From: Bacillota bacterium
GTDB taxonomy: Bacteria > Bacillota > Clostridia > Christensenellales > Pumilibacteraceae
NCBI GenBank assembly: GCA_009780135.1
Contig: WRAP01000005.1
Span: 1 to 64,000 of the forward strand
Direction: 5' to 3'
DNA length: 64,000 nucleotides
A model generated the notes under the pieces. The model was not told the origin of the DNA and searched no databases. It saw only the letters and a list, made by a program, of their open reading frames with translations. Made by a program: the position numbers and the translations under genes. Below, piece after piece: positions 36,106 through 45,085 of this stretch (within the stretch, counting starts at the first letter, position 1; the number at the start of each line of letters is the position of its first letter).

Positions 36106-38934
36106 ATGAAAACAACAAATGTTAATAAGAAAAAACTACTATTGGTTGTTATGATAGCAATAATAGCCTGTTTAGGACTAGTAACAGTAGGCATAATAAA
36201 TAGATCTACTAATAGCGTTGTAAATGCAACGCAAAATGAAAATAGTGAAGTATTTTCGAGTACATTCTACACTAATGTCGATAAAAGCATGGATATTTTA
36301 GACTATGTAATGAGTGAGTTTAGAGCCGAATTTACTGACGCTAGAGGAGAAAGAGCGGTAGTTTATTGCGATAACTTTTCCGGCAGATGGATTGACGAGA
36401 GCGGAAAGCTAAATATAGGCACTGTAGACGGCAGTCAGATAAGCAGAATTTTGTTAAGCGAGGCACATAGCGGACAAGTTACTTTTAGGCATATGAGGTA
36501 TTCGCTAAACCAACTTAATGAAATTAAGGATGCTGTGGTATTACTTATGCAGGAATACGGTATTTTTATAACAGCGATATACGAGAGGTATAATTTTGTG
36601 GGTATTTATACAACTTGTTATGATTATGCTAATCAAATTAGATTACATTTGCAAAAACTTAGCTTATATAGCGAGTTTGCCGTTAATTTTTTTATAGGTC
36701 CAAATAATAACGAACTTAATTCAAATACAGCTTATGGCGGAGATAGAATAACCGGTAACCGTAGGATAGGCGGTGAATATAGAAATTTTAACGGAACTAT
36801 AGGTGTTAATTTAGTTTGCAACAGAACGGGTGATTTGGGAGTTTTAACTAATTATCATGTTGTGCCGGAGAATACAAGAGCATATTTTGGAAATGCCTTT
36901 ATGGGTTATTCAGTAAGGGGGGAAATGGGTAGAAGAAGGCCCGACGGTACTTTTATAGGCTCTATAGATGCTGCTTTTATTCAATATTCTAATCAGTTTG
37001 CTTGGCAGCATACTACAAGAGCAAGAATTAATAATTCAACCTTTAGTAATATTAGGCTTGGTAACGAAAGTCAAATAGTAGAGGGTGCTCCTGTACGGAA
37101 ATTTGGTCAAATTACCGGTAATACAAGCGGTAGAATAGATAACATAAATGCTACTATTGATATGACTCATAATAATGTGCGTAGAACTATAACAAATTCT
37201 ATAAGGCATACAAATGCCGGACGAAACGGAGATAGCGGAGGACCTTTATATATAGTGAGTGGTGGTAGTCTATACTTAGTAGGTATACATTTTGGAAATA
37301 GTGGGTGGTTAGTTACACGGGGCTATGCAAGCCGAATGTCTGAAATAATGCGGCTTTTGGAAGTAACTCCTATTGTATCTAATACATTTTTTAATATCAC
37401 ATACTTAAATTCAAACTCTGTAAGAGTTGATGGAAAAAACACAGGGATGAGTTGGAATCATATAATTCCTTCTAGAGTTTTTGGTAGAAATGTAACGCAG
37501 ATTGCTTCTGAAGCGTTTCCAATTCAATATGCAGAAGTAACTGTACCCTCTACTGTAAATTATATTGGTGCCAATGCTTTTCATACTAATACAAGAGTTA
37601 CATGGCACGGGCGTTATGAGTTTAGGGGACATAATTTAATAAGATATTTAGATAGCACAACCAATGTTATATTCCCGTCATATATAGCCGGTAGAGAAAT
37701 AAACTTTATTTCAGTAGATGCTTTTGCTTATAATGGAATTACTTCTGTTGCTATACCTTCGTCGGTTATCGGGATAGGCTTTGGAGCCTTTAGAGGCAAT
37801 AATAATTTACATACAATTACAATTCCGTTTGTAGGAAGAAATAGGCTAGGTAATGATGCAGTACATTTTGGCTATATATTTGGTGCAAGTAATTGGAGTA
37901 ATCAGCGTAATTTTATTCCGCCTAGCCTTAGATATGTTAATATAACAGGAGGCACAACAATAGGAGCTCATGCGTTTACAGATGCCAGCAATATAGTAAA
38001 TATAAATTTGCCAAATACATTAACTACAATATCTAACAACGCCTTTACGCATACGAGAATACATACGAGAATAACAAAAATGACAATTCCTGCCTCTGTT
38101 ACTCACATAGATTCGTGGGCATTTTGGCAGACTACTTCGTTAAGGGAATTAACGATAAATCGCTCTGGTTCTATTATAACGCTTGGAACTAATGTCTTTT
38201 TAAATTCGGCACTACTAACCGAATCTAACACAAATGCTGTTTCTATCAATTTTCCTAATTGGGCTAAAGCAGATATGTATACAGCGGTTGGTAGTCCGTG
38301 GCGGAATGTTTTTGTTAATAGACTAGGGATTTTTAGAGCACCTAGATTGCCGTCTAATCCGACTGTTATGCCGCAAAATTTGCAAGCTACGGTAGGTGAT
38401 AGACTAGGTGATATTGCTTTGCCTAGCACTAGATGGAGTTGGAGTAATTCTAATGCTGTTATAAATGCTCCGGTTTCGGGCGATTATGTATGGCATACTG
38501 CAATTTATTGGAATAGGACAAATATTCATGGAAATTATCGTTATACAAGCACTGCCTATACCATATTGATTCGTGTGTTTGAGCCTCCAAGTGAACCTTG
38601 GCAGTATGTCTATTCGGGTTTTTCAACCTCTTGGGGTAATATGACAGTTTTCAGTGTAAATTCCGTTACTTTATTTCGTTTGAATTTTAGGATATATAAG
38701 TCTTGTTGCTGTTTTATTGGTTCTGTTTTTATGGGTTATCACACTGTAATAACGCAGTTTACCGGAGATGTATGGGATTGGTGGGAATCCGACTGCGGTA
38801 TATTTACAGCAACCTTTGTGTTTCAAAGTTTTTGTTGGGATGATTCCTTTGTTGATATATTCTTTGAACATCGTGGCGGCCTAACTAATTTTAATGCCAT
38901 ATTTCATTTAACACTTTGTGTTTGGAATGGGTAG
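36106..38934 (+). CDS. Secreted trypsin-like (S1) protease with pro-region and LRR_5 repeats
   Basis: A 942-residue protein that begins with the same signal region as the three Trp-rich paralogues upstream. Residues 88-200 resemble an alpha-lytic-type pro-region (FSGRW...GKLNI). The S1 domain has H251 (TNYHVV), D288 (SIDAAF) and S377 (GDSGGP), a complete triad in the right order. BspA-type leucine-rich repeats cover about residues 450-700, followed by a beta-rich, Trp- and Cys-rich C-terminus. A weak AAGGA box precedes the ATG. A free-standing copy of the pro-region is encoded at 26704. The role is probably extracellular protein digestion or processing of surface proteins. Confidence 0.85.
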   Translation: MKTTNVNKKKLLLVVMIAIIACLGLVTVGIINRSTNSVVNATQNENSEVFSSTFYTNVDKSMDILDYVMSEFRAEFTDARGERAVVYCDNFSGRWIDESGKLNIGTVDGSQISRILLSEAHSGQVTFRHMRYSLNQLNEIKDAVVLLMQEYGIFITAIYERYNFVGIYTTCYDYANQIRLHLQKLSLYSEFAVNFFIGPNNNELNSNTAYGGDRITGNRRIGGEYRNFNGTIGVNLVCNRTGDLGVLTNYHVVPENTRAYFGNAFMGYSVRGEMGRRRPDGTFIGSIDAAFIQYSNQFAWQHTTRARINNSTFSNIRLGNESQIVEGAPVRKFGQITGNTSGRIDNINATIDMTHNNVRRTITNSIRHTNAGRNGDSGGPLYIVSGGSLYLVGIHFGNSGWLVTRGYASRMSEIMRLLEVTPIVSNTFFNITYLNSNSVRVDGKNTGMSWNHIIPSRVFGRNVTQIASEAFPIQYAEVTVPSTVNYIGANAFHTNTRVTWHGRYEFRGHNLIRYLDSTTNVIFPSYIAGREINFISVDAFAYNGITSVAIPSSVIGIGFGAFRGNNNLHTITIPFVGRNRLGNDAVHFGYIFGASNWSNQRNFIPPSLRYVNITGGTTIGAHAFTDASNIVNINLPNTLTTISNNAFTHTRIHTRITKMTIPASVTHIDSWAFWQTTSLRELTINRSGSIITLGTNVFLNSALLTESNTNAVSINFPNWAKADMYTAVGSPWRNVFVNRLGIFRAPRLPSNPTVMPQNLQATVGDRLGDIALPSTRWSWSNSNAVINAPVSGDYVWHTAIYWNRTNIHGNYRYTSTAYTILIRVFEPPSEPWQYVYSGFSTSWGNMTVFSVNSVTLFRLNFRIYKSCCCFIGSVFMGYHTVITQFTGDVWDWWESDCGIFTATFVFQSFCWDDSFVDIFFEHRGGLTNFNAIFHLTLCVWNG

Positions 38935-38978
38935 AGGAGAAAAACATTCTTTTAACTTTAAAGCATCAAAAATGTACT

Positions 38979-39006
38979 TTACAAGTGCATATTTTTATGA
39001 TATACT
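38979..39006 (+). promoter_or_regulatory. Promoter of GH3 gene
   Basis: TTACAA 38979-38984 and TATACT 39001-39006 with a 16-nt spacer. The leader of about 150 nt contains a GGCAACA/TGTTGTC hairpin and an AAAGCT/AGAGCTTTTT hairpin that could act as a weak attenuator. Confidence 0.55.
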
Positions 39007-39161
39007 GCATTTAAGAGTTAAAATACTTCTGGGCAACAAAAGGAGAAATGTTGTCTAGGGTTTTATAATCTTGAAAAAACTTCGGCGAAAGCTATGAAAT
39101 TTGATTAGTTTTAGAGCTTTTTGTATGAAGAAATTTCGGATGGTAAAAAAAGGAGAAAAAA

Positions 39162-41906
39162 ATGGAGCAAATTGATATTAAGGCGATTGTTGCTAAAATG
39201 ACCCCCGAAGAGAAATGCGCTATGTTTAGTGGCAAGAATTTTTGGGAAACAGTTGATATTCCTCGCCTAAATATTCCTAGTATATTTCTGGCGGACGGTC
39301 CGCACGGAATAAGAAAGCAGGCTGCCGCTGCCGACCATTTGGGGCTAAATGAAAGCATTAAAGCTACTTGTTTTCCTACAAGTGCAACTACGGCAAACAG
39401 TTTCGATAGCGAACTGCTAGAAGAAATCGGTACGGCTCTTGGGGTAGAGGCGGTTCACCAAAAGGTAAACATTCTATTGGGACCAGGGCTAAACATTAAA
39501 AGAAATCCGCTTTGTGGCAGAAATTTTGAATACTTTTCTGAAGACCCGTTACTAGCCGGTCGTATGGCGGCGGCATTTGTTAGAGGTGTACAAAGCCAAG
39601 GTATTAGTGCGTGCTTAAAGCATTACGCCGCTAACAATCAAGAGTTTAGAAGAATGCTTGTAGACACTATTGTCGATGAGCGAACCCTTAGAGAAATTTA
39701 TTTAACTAATTTCGAAATTGGTGTAAAAGAAGGTGGTGCTAAAACCGTTATGGCGGCTTACAATAAGCTAAACGGCGAGTACACTAATGAAGACCCGTAT
39801 ATTTTGCGTAAAGCTCTTAGAGAAGATTGGGGTTATGAGGGTTTAATTGTATCTGATTGGGGTGGACAAAATAATAGAGTTGCGGCGATTAAAGCGGGTG
39901 CTGAGTTAGAAATGCCCGGCACAGGTGGCGAAACTAGTAGAGAAGTTCTGCAAGCGTTTTACGACGGTAAAATCAGCGAGGAATTGCTGGATGAAAACAT
40001 CGAACGCTTATTAAAAATTATTTTTGATACCGAACAGGCATATAAGGATAGACCTCAGCCACCTAAGCTAAATAAGAAAGAACTCAAAAAGCTGAAAAAA
40101 TCTAAAAATCAACCCTCAGGTCAGCTTTCTCCCGAGGTTGTAGAGGCTCATCATGCGTTGGCACTTAAAGCGGCTGAAGAAAGTATTGTTTTATTAGAGA
40201 ATAAAAATCATGCTCTTCCACTGCAAGCCGGCGAAAAAGTAGCTATTGTGGGTGATTTTGCTCGTCAAAGCCGTTTCCAAGGTGCAGGCTCGTCCGGTGT
40301 TAATCCTACTAAGGTTGATAGTACGATTGCCGTAATTAAAAAAGGCAAAAAGGGTAATAAAATTGTACCGACAAAACCTGCTCGCTTAGAAGGCGAATAT
40401 GATTTGAATTTTGTAGGTTTTGAGCCTGGCTTTAAGCGGTTCGGCGGTAAAAATCAAGGTCTTATAAATAAAGCGGTTGCTCTTGCCAATAAAGCCGATA
40501 CTGTGCTGGTTTATTTAGGTCTTAATGAAATTATCGAAACAGAGGGGCTAGATAGGCAAGAAATGCGACTTGCTGGTAATCAGATAGAAGTACTTAAAGC
40601 TCTTAAAGCTACAGGTAAAAAAATTGTTGCGGTGCTTAGTTGCGGTAGTGCGTTAGAGATTGACTTTACAGAATATTGCGATGCGTTAGTGCATGGTTAC
40701 TTATTCGGACAAGCGGGTGCTAAAGCTGTACTTAATGTGCTAACAGGCAAAGCAAATCCTAGCGGAAAGCTAGCCGAAACTTATCCGATTAAATATAGCG
40801 ATACCCCTTCGGCTTCTAACTTCCCAGCATCATTTCACGGAAATCATCAGCATAGCCGAAATGTAGAATATCGTGAGGGTATTTATGTGGGTTATCGCTA
40901 CTTCGATAAAACTAATACTCCTGTGCAATATCCGTTTGGATACGGGCTGTCTTATACCACATTTGATTATAGCGGACTAACAGTTGCAGAAAAGGGTGCT
41001 ACATTTACTATAAGAAACTCAGGCAGTAGAGCGGGTAAAGAAATTGCCCAAATGTATATATCAATGCCCGATAGCAAAATTTTTAGAGCTAAAAAGGAAC
41101 TAAAAGGCTTTATTAAAGTACATTTAGCACCGGGTGAGAGTAAAGAGGTTACAATTCCGTTTGATGAATATTCATTTAGATACTTCAATGTAGATACAGG
41201 AAAATTCGAGATTGAAGGTGGCAATTATACAATAGCAATTTCATCTAGTTCGCTAGACAGAGATATTAAGCTAACCGGTGCAATTGCTCAAGCCGGTACA
41301 ACTACTCAAATGCCTTATCAAAAACTAGTAGATGGTGCGTCTGTTCCGCACTGTTATCATACAGGTCAGGTTGCTAATGTTTCTAAAGAGGATTTTGAAA
41401 CTCTATTTGGCAAAGCACTTCCAGACCCACGCTACAAATTCGAAAGGAAAAACCGACTAACAGTAGATGATAATATCGGCATTATGGAGCTTAGGTGGGC
41501 AAAAGGCTGGGCAGGTAGAGCATTCGCTAGAGCTATGCGTTTTGGTTACAAAATGTTAAAGATACTAGGAATGCACAAAATGGCAAACATGCTTACTCTT
41601 AACCTATTTAATATGCCTACAAGAGGTTTTGTTAGGTTTGGGCAGATTTCTCAAGGTCAGCTAGTAGGTCTTCAAAAAATATTTAACGGTAGATTCTTCG
41701 GCGGATTAAGGATGTTTCTTAGAGAAGGTCGTATTAAAAAGCGTCGCAGAAAAGCATGGAAGCAAGCGTATGAGCAATACGGTACAATAAGTCTAAGTAT
41801 GCCTCATCATCCGGCAGGACAGATAAGTGCAGTTCAAGCGGCAATGGGTCAACAAAAACCTATTTGCACAAAATCTCAAACAACACAAACGGAGGAAAAT
41901 AAATAA
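39162..41906 (+). CDS. Glycoside hydrolase family 3 beta-glucosidase-like enzyme
   Basis: A 914-residue, probably cytoplasmic enzyme without signal peptide that removes terminal beta-linked sugars. The N-terminal barrel has LADGPHGIR, KHYAANNQE and the nucleophile D232 in IVSDWGG; the second domain has the GSSG-containing QGAGSSG and the EGLDRQEM region; a fibronectin-III-like domain with PFGYGLSYTTF follows. After residue 740 comes an uncommon basic C-terminal extension of about 170 residues. A strong AAGGAG box precedes the ATG. The downstream membrane-protein gene starts 4 nt after the stop, so they form an operon. Confidence 0.92.
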   Translation: MEQIDIKAIVAKMTPEEKCAMFSGKNFWETVDIPRLNIPSIFLADGPHGIRKQAAAADHLGLNESIKATCFPTSATTANSFDSELLEEIGTALGVEAVHQKVNILLGPGLNIKRNPLCGRNFEYFSEDPLLAGRMAAAFVRGVQSQGISACLKHYAANNQEFRRMLVDTIVDERTLREIYLTNFEIGVKEGGAKTVMAAYNKLNGEYTNEDPYILRKALREDWGYEGLIVSDWGGQNNRVAAIKAGAELEMPGTGGETSREVLQAFYDGKISEELLDENIERLLKIIFDTEQAYKDRPQPPKLNKKELKKLKKSKNQPSGQLSPEVVEAHHALALKAAEESIVLLENKNHALPLQAGEKVAIVGDFARQSRFQGAGSSGVNPTKVDSTIAVIKKGKKGNKIVPTKPARLEGEYDLNFVGFEPGFKRFGGKNQGLINKAVALANKADTVLVYLGLNEIIETEGLDRQEMRLAGNQIEVLKALKATGKKIVAVLSCGSALEIDFTEYCDALVHGYLFGQAGAKAVLNVLTGKANPSGKLAETYPIKYSDTPSASNFPASFHGNHQHSRNVEYREGIYVGYRYFDKTNTPVQYPFGYGLSYTTFDYSGLTVAEKGATFTIRNSGSRAGKEIAQMYISMPDSKIFRAKKELKGFIKVHLAPGESKEVTIPFDEYSFRYFNVDTGKFEIEGGNYTIAISSSSLDRDIKLTGAIAQAGTTTQMPYQKLVDGASVPHCYHTGQVANVSKEDFETLFGKALPDPRYKFERKNRLTVDDNIGIMELRWAKGWAGRAFARAMRFGYKMLKILGMHKMANMLTLNLFNMPTRGFVRFGQISQGQLVGLQKIFNGRFFGGLRMFLREGRIKKRRRKAWKQAYEQYGTISLSMPHHPAGQISAVQAAMGQQKPICTKSQTTQTEENK

Positions 41907-41910
41907 TATT

Positions 41911-43065
41911 ATGGCAAAAACAGAAGCAATAGAAAAAGAAGAAGTGGCTTACGAGCCTGCACCGCTTCTAACTCACGAAGAAATTCATAATCAAATTAAA
42001 CCACCTAGCCAAAACTCATTTCTTGCGTTTTGGCAAAATGTCGGCAGAAGTTGGCTGAAGGTTTGGTACGCTTGGCAAGATAAACAGCCAAGATTAACAA
42101 AAATAGCTTATATGTTGTTCTTCTTTGTGATATTTAGCCAAGCAGTAACAGTATTTCAGTTTTTAATCTTTAACTTTGGTGTTGCTGCACTAAGCGGTAC
42201 AGAGTTAGCCGGTAACAATTGGGGCTTTCCACTAGTGCTGATGGGACAACACTATGTAACGGGCGAAAATGTATATTTTAGAATTTTAGGAGCTGCTCCT
42301 AGATTTGATGATTATGGTGCACTTATAAGCGGTGTTGGTGCAGGTGGACTTGCATTCTTCATTATGTTTATGTTAGGAACATTCTTAGCACAAGTAATTA
42401 ATTTTCCACTTCAACGCAATATTACATTCCGTTCTAAAGGTAATTTAGCATGGCAAATTATGTGGTATTTTATTGGCTGGATACTAATTCAACCTTTAAC
42501 AATGGCATTAGGTAGTGCTTGGGAGGGATTAGTTGCTATTAGGCTAGGAGCATGGCCAGGCTTTATTATCACACTTCTTAACACAATTATAATGGGTGGT
42601 GTGTCTATGGCGATATTCTTTGTAATATTCCTGATTATTTTCCCTAACCGTGATAAGGTAGAAGCAAAAGCTAAAAAGAAACTAGAAGCAGCAAAAGAAA
42701 GCGGTGATTCGGCTAAAATTGCTAAAGCTGAAGCTGCCTACGAAGATGCTGCCGTTAGAGCTAGATTTGCTAGAGCTGACAAAGCAAGTGCAAAAGCTAA
42801 AGCACAAGCCAGCGGTAGAGCATTAAGTTACTTTGCTAGCGAAAAGAATTTCAAAAAAGCAGAAGCTAACTTAGAGGTGGCTCAAAAAGAGGGCGGTGCT
42901 AACTTAGAAAAAGCTCAAGCGAAATACGATAAAGCTAAAGATTTAGTACCAATTAAGCATCAAGCAGTGTCAGATGCTAAAGTAGCCAAAGAAGAAACAG
43001 CAGCAGAATTTATTGAAGCAAAAAATGCTCTTGAAGAGTACGAAGCAGCAAAAGCAACAGCGTAA
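41911..43065 (+). CDS. Four-helix membrane protein with long Ala/Lys-rich coiled coil
   Basis: A 384-residue protein. Four hydrophobic segments (roughly 65-92, 150-175, 182-205, 215-245) contain INFPLQRNITFRSKG, which resembles the signature loop of GtrA-like membrane proteins. The last 140 residues are a charged A/K/E-rich coiled coil without hydrophobic stretches. It is coupled to the GH3 gene, but a role in sugar handling is only inference. ATG 41911 is chosen; a GGAGG box lies 15 nt upstream, which is long, and an upstream in-frame ATG would overlap the GH3 coding end by 80 nt. Confidence 0.65.
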   Translation: MAKTEAIEKEEVAYEPAPLLTHEEIHNQIKPPSQNSFLAFWQNVGRSWLKVWYAWQDKQPRLTKIAYMLFFFVIFSQAVTVFQFLIFNFGVAALSGTELAGNNWGFPLVLMGQHYVTGENVYFRILGAAPRFDDYGALISGVGAGGLAFFIMFMLGTFLAQVINFPLQRNITFRSKGNLAWQIMWYFIGWILIQPLTMALGSAWEGLVAIRLGAWPGFIITLLNTIIMGGVSMAIFFVIFLIIFPNRDKVEAKAKKKLEAAKESGDSAKIAKAEAAYEDAAVRARFARADKASAKAKAQASGRALSYFASEKNFKKAEANLEVAQKEGGANLEKAQAKYDKAKDLVPIKHQAVSDAKVAKEETAAEFIEAKNALEEYEAAKATA

Positions 43066-43080
43066 ATAATTTTAATAAAT

Positions 43081-43118
43081 AAAAAACCTTACTAGAATTT
43101 TTTCTAGTAAGGTTTTTT
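43081..43118 (+). terminator. Strong terminator after the GH3 operon
   Basis: AACCTTACTAGAA / TTCTAGTAAGGTT perfect stem with a short T loop and T-tract. Confidence 0.95.
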
Positions 43119-43190
43119 ATAATAGATAAAACCATTGACATTATTAGAATTTAATGTAACAATTATTTTGCATTCAATGTTCTATAAAAT

Positions 43191-43841
43191 ATGATTAAGG
43201 CAAAAAATTTAATAAAAAGATATGAGAGTAGCGGAGTGGTTGTTATAAATGATGTGTCGCTAGAGTTTGAATCGGGCGAATTTGTTTCGATTATGGGTCG
43301 TAGCGGTAGCGGAAAATCTACGCTTCTAAAGTTACTCAGTGGCTTGCTTTTGCCTTGTAAGGGGGAAGTAGAGTGTGCGGGTTTTAATGTGACTATGCTT
43401 AAAGGTAGAGAGCTAACTCACTTTAGAACAAGCGTTATAGGAATTGTTTTTCAAGAAAATAATTTAATAGAGGATTTTTCTATTAAGGATAATATTTTAA
43501 CTCCTCTTTATATTGTCGGTAAAAAGGTAGATAAAGAATATTTTGATAAACTTATTGAAATAACGGCTTTAAAGAATTTTTTAAGCCGTAAACCAAAAAG
43601 TTTAAGCGGTGGCGAAAAACAGAGGGCATCAATAGCAAGAGCCCTTATTTCTAAACCTCAAATATTATTTGCCGATGAACCCACAGGTAGCTTAGATTCT
43701 AAATCGGAACAACAAATTATGGAATTATTCAAAAAAATAAATAAGGAATTTGCTACAACAATAATTCAAGTAACTCACAGTGAAGTCTGTGCTAGTTTAT
43801 CAAAAAGGATAGTACGAATGAAAGATGGAAAAGTTGAGTAA
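43191..43841 (+). CDS. ABC transporter ATPase, LolD/MacB-like
   Basis: A 216-residue ABC ATPase with Walker A GRSGSGKST (36-44), signature LSGGEKQ (138-144), Walker B ILFADEPTGSLD (158-169) and switch H196. The EPTGSLD ending and length match the LolD/MacB/FtsE-type exporters and mechanotransmitters. No permease lies next to it, so it is an orphan subunit or works with a distant FtsX/MacB-like protein. A TATAAA box ends 2 nt before the ATG and no Shine-Dalgarno box exists; a leaderless mRNA is possible. Confidence 0.85.
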   Translation: MIKAKNLIKRYESSGVVVINDVSLEFESGEFVSIMGRSGSGKSTLLKLLSGLLLPCKGEVECAGFNVTMLKGRELTHFRTSVIGIVFQENNLIEDFSIKDNILTPLYIVGKKVDKEYFDKLIEITALKNFLSRKPKSLSGGEKQRASIARALISKPQILFADEPTGSLDSKSEQQIMELFKKINKEFATTIIQVTHSEVCASLSKRIVRMKDGKVE

Positions 43842-43874
43842 GTTTTGTATGTATTTTGTTAATTTATAATTTAT

Positions 43875-43904
43875 TTGACATCTCTTTTATCTTTATCATA
43901 TACT
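43875..43904 (+). promoter_or_regulatory. Promoter for a leaderless ECF-S/TsaE mRNA
   Basis: TTGACA 43875-43880 and TATACT 43899-43904 with an 18-nt spacer; the ATG follows after 6 nt, so transcription should begin at or next to it. The prfB promoter has the same geometry. Confidence 0.8.
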
Positions 43905-43910
43905 TTACTT

Positions 43911-45050
43911 ATGGTTCTAACAAAAAAAGAAAAATTTATAGAGGCCTCTAAGGCTTATTTTACAACAAGGCGTATAGCATATCTTGGAGTTTTTAGCGCA
44001 CTTGCCAGCTTGCTATATATATTTTGGAGTTTTTCGATACCTGGTATATTCCCTGGATTTTTATCTATGAATTTATCGGATATTCCTGTTTTAATATCTG
44101 GATTTATGCTAGGTCCTATAGCGGGCATTATAGTTGTAGTGTTTAGAATGATAATAAAGCTAAGTTTTGGTTTAAGTTCTACTGGTGGAGTTGGCGAATT
44201 ATCGGATTTAATTTTAGGTATCGCTTTAGTATTGCCTGCGGCTTTAATTTATAAAAAGTGGCGAACTCATGACGGCGCCGTTGCAGGGCTTATAGTGGGT
44301 AGCTTAGCATCTACAGGTTTAGCAGTACTTAGTAACTGGCTTATTATTGTACCGCTTTTTGCAACTATTGTGCCAGGCGGTTTTGATACAATAGTCGGTG
44401 CGATGCGTGTTATACACCCTAATGTTACAACAAATACTTTTTGGGCATACTATTTATCTTTTGTGGTTGTGCCGTTTAATTTAATTAGAACAATTGGTTC
44501 TGCTTGTGCTACTTATTTAATTTACAGTGGGCTAAAAAAGGCCGATAAACGACTTTTTGGCGAAGGAAAAAAGAAAGTAAAGATTTTAGAGGTTGGTAAT
44601 TCTGTGCCAAATGATACGGACAACAAAACCCACAAAAACATTTCTAAATCCGAAAAAGAGACTTTTGATATGGGCTTTAGGTTAGCGAGCAAGCTAAAAT
44701 TAGGCGATATTGTTTTATTAAACGGTGAAGTGGGAGTAGGTAAAACTGTGTTTAGTAAAGGAATTTGTTTAGGATTAGGGATTAGCGAAGCAGTGCTTAG
44801 TCCTACCTTTACTATTATGAATGTTTATGATTTAAGTAACAACGGGCAATTGTGTCATATTGATGCTTATAGATTGAAATCTGAGGACGAAGCACACGAA
44901 GCAGGCTTAGGTGATTACATCGGCGATAAAAATACGATTTCTTTAGTAGAATGGTACGAGAATATTGAAAGTTTTTTTGAAAATAAAAACTGCATTATAG
45001 TAAAAATAAATAGAATTAACGAAACCGAACGAGATATAATTATTTCTTAA
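43911..45050 (+). CDS. Fusion of an ECF-transporter S component and TsaE
   Basis: A 379-residue two-domain protein. Residues 1 to about 215 form a six-helix S component of the RibU type (TRRIAYLGVFSALASLL, LSDIPVLISGFMLGP, a conserved late VPFNLIRT), which would bind a vitamin-like substrate. After a short hydrophilic linker, residues 243-379 are TsaE, the ATPase of tRNA N6-threonylcarbamoyladenosine synthesis: GEVGVGKT (272-279), SPTFTIMNVY, HIDAYRL and LVEWYEN are all present. No stop lies between the two parts. ATG 43911 is chosen because the upstream in-frame TTG is the -35 box. tsaB and rimI follow, the usual partners of tsaE. Separate domains translated by re-initiation, or a sequencing indel, are alternatives. 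Confidence 0.85.
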   Translation: MVLTKKEKFIEASKAYFTTRRIAYLGVFSALASLLYIFWSFSIPGIFPGFLSMNLSDIPVLISGFMLGPIAGIIVVVFRMIIKLSFGLSSTGGVGELSDLILGIALVLPAALIYKKWRTHDGAVAGLIVGSLASTGLAVLSNWLIIVPLFATIVPGGFDTIVGAMRVIHPNVTTNTFWAYYLSFVVVPFNLIRTIGSACATYLIYSGLKKADKRLFGEGKKKVKILEVGNSVPNDTDNKTHKNISKSEKETFDMGFRLASKLKLGDIVLLNGEVGVGKTVFSKGICLGLGISEAVLSPTFTIMNVYDLSNNGQLCHIDAYRLKSEDEAHEAGLGDYIGDKNTISLVEWYENIESFFENKNCIIVKINRINETERDIIIS

Positions 45051-45057
45051 ATCAACA

Positions 45058-45085
45058 ACTATACACTAAGCATTAAGTACTATGC
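45058..45085. repeat. Solo 7-nt repeat array overlapping the tsaB start codon
   Basis: Heptads ACTATAC, ACTAAGC, ATTAAGT, ACTATGC; the last unit contains the tsaB ATG (45082). ACTAAGC also occurs in the arms of the element at 63616-63756. Confidence 0.6.
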
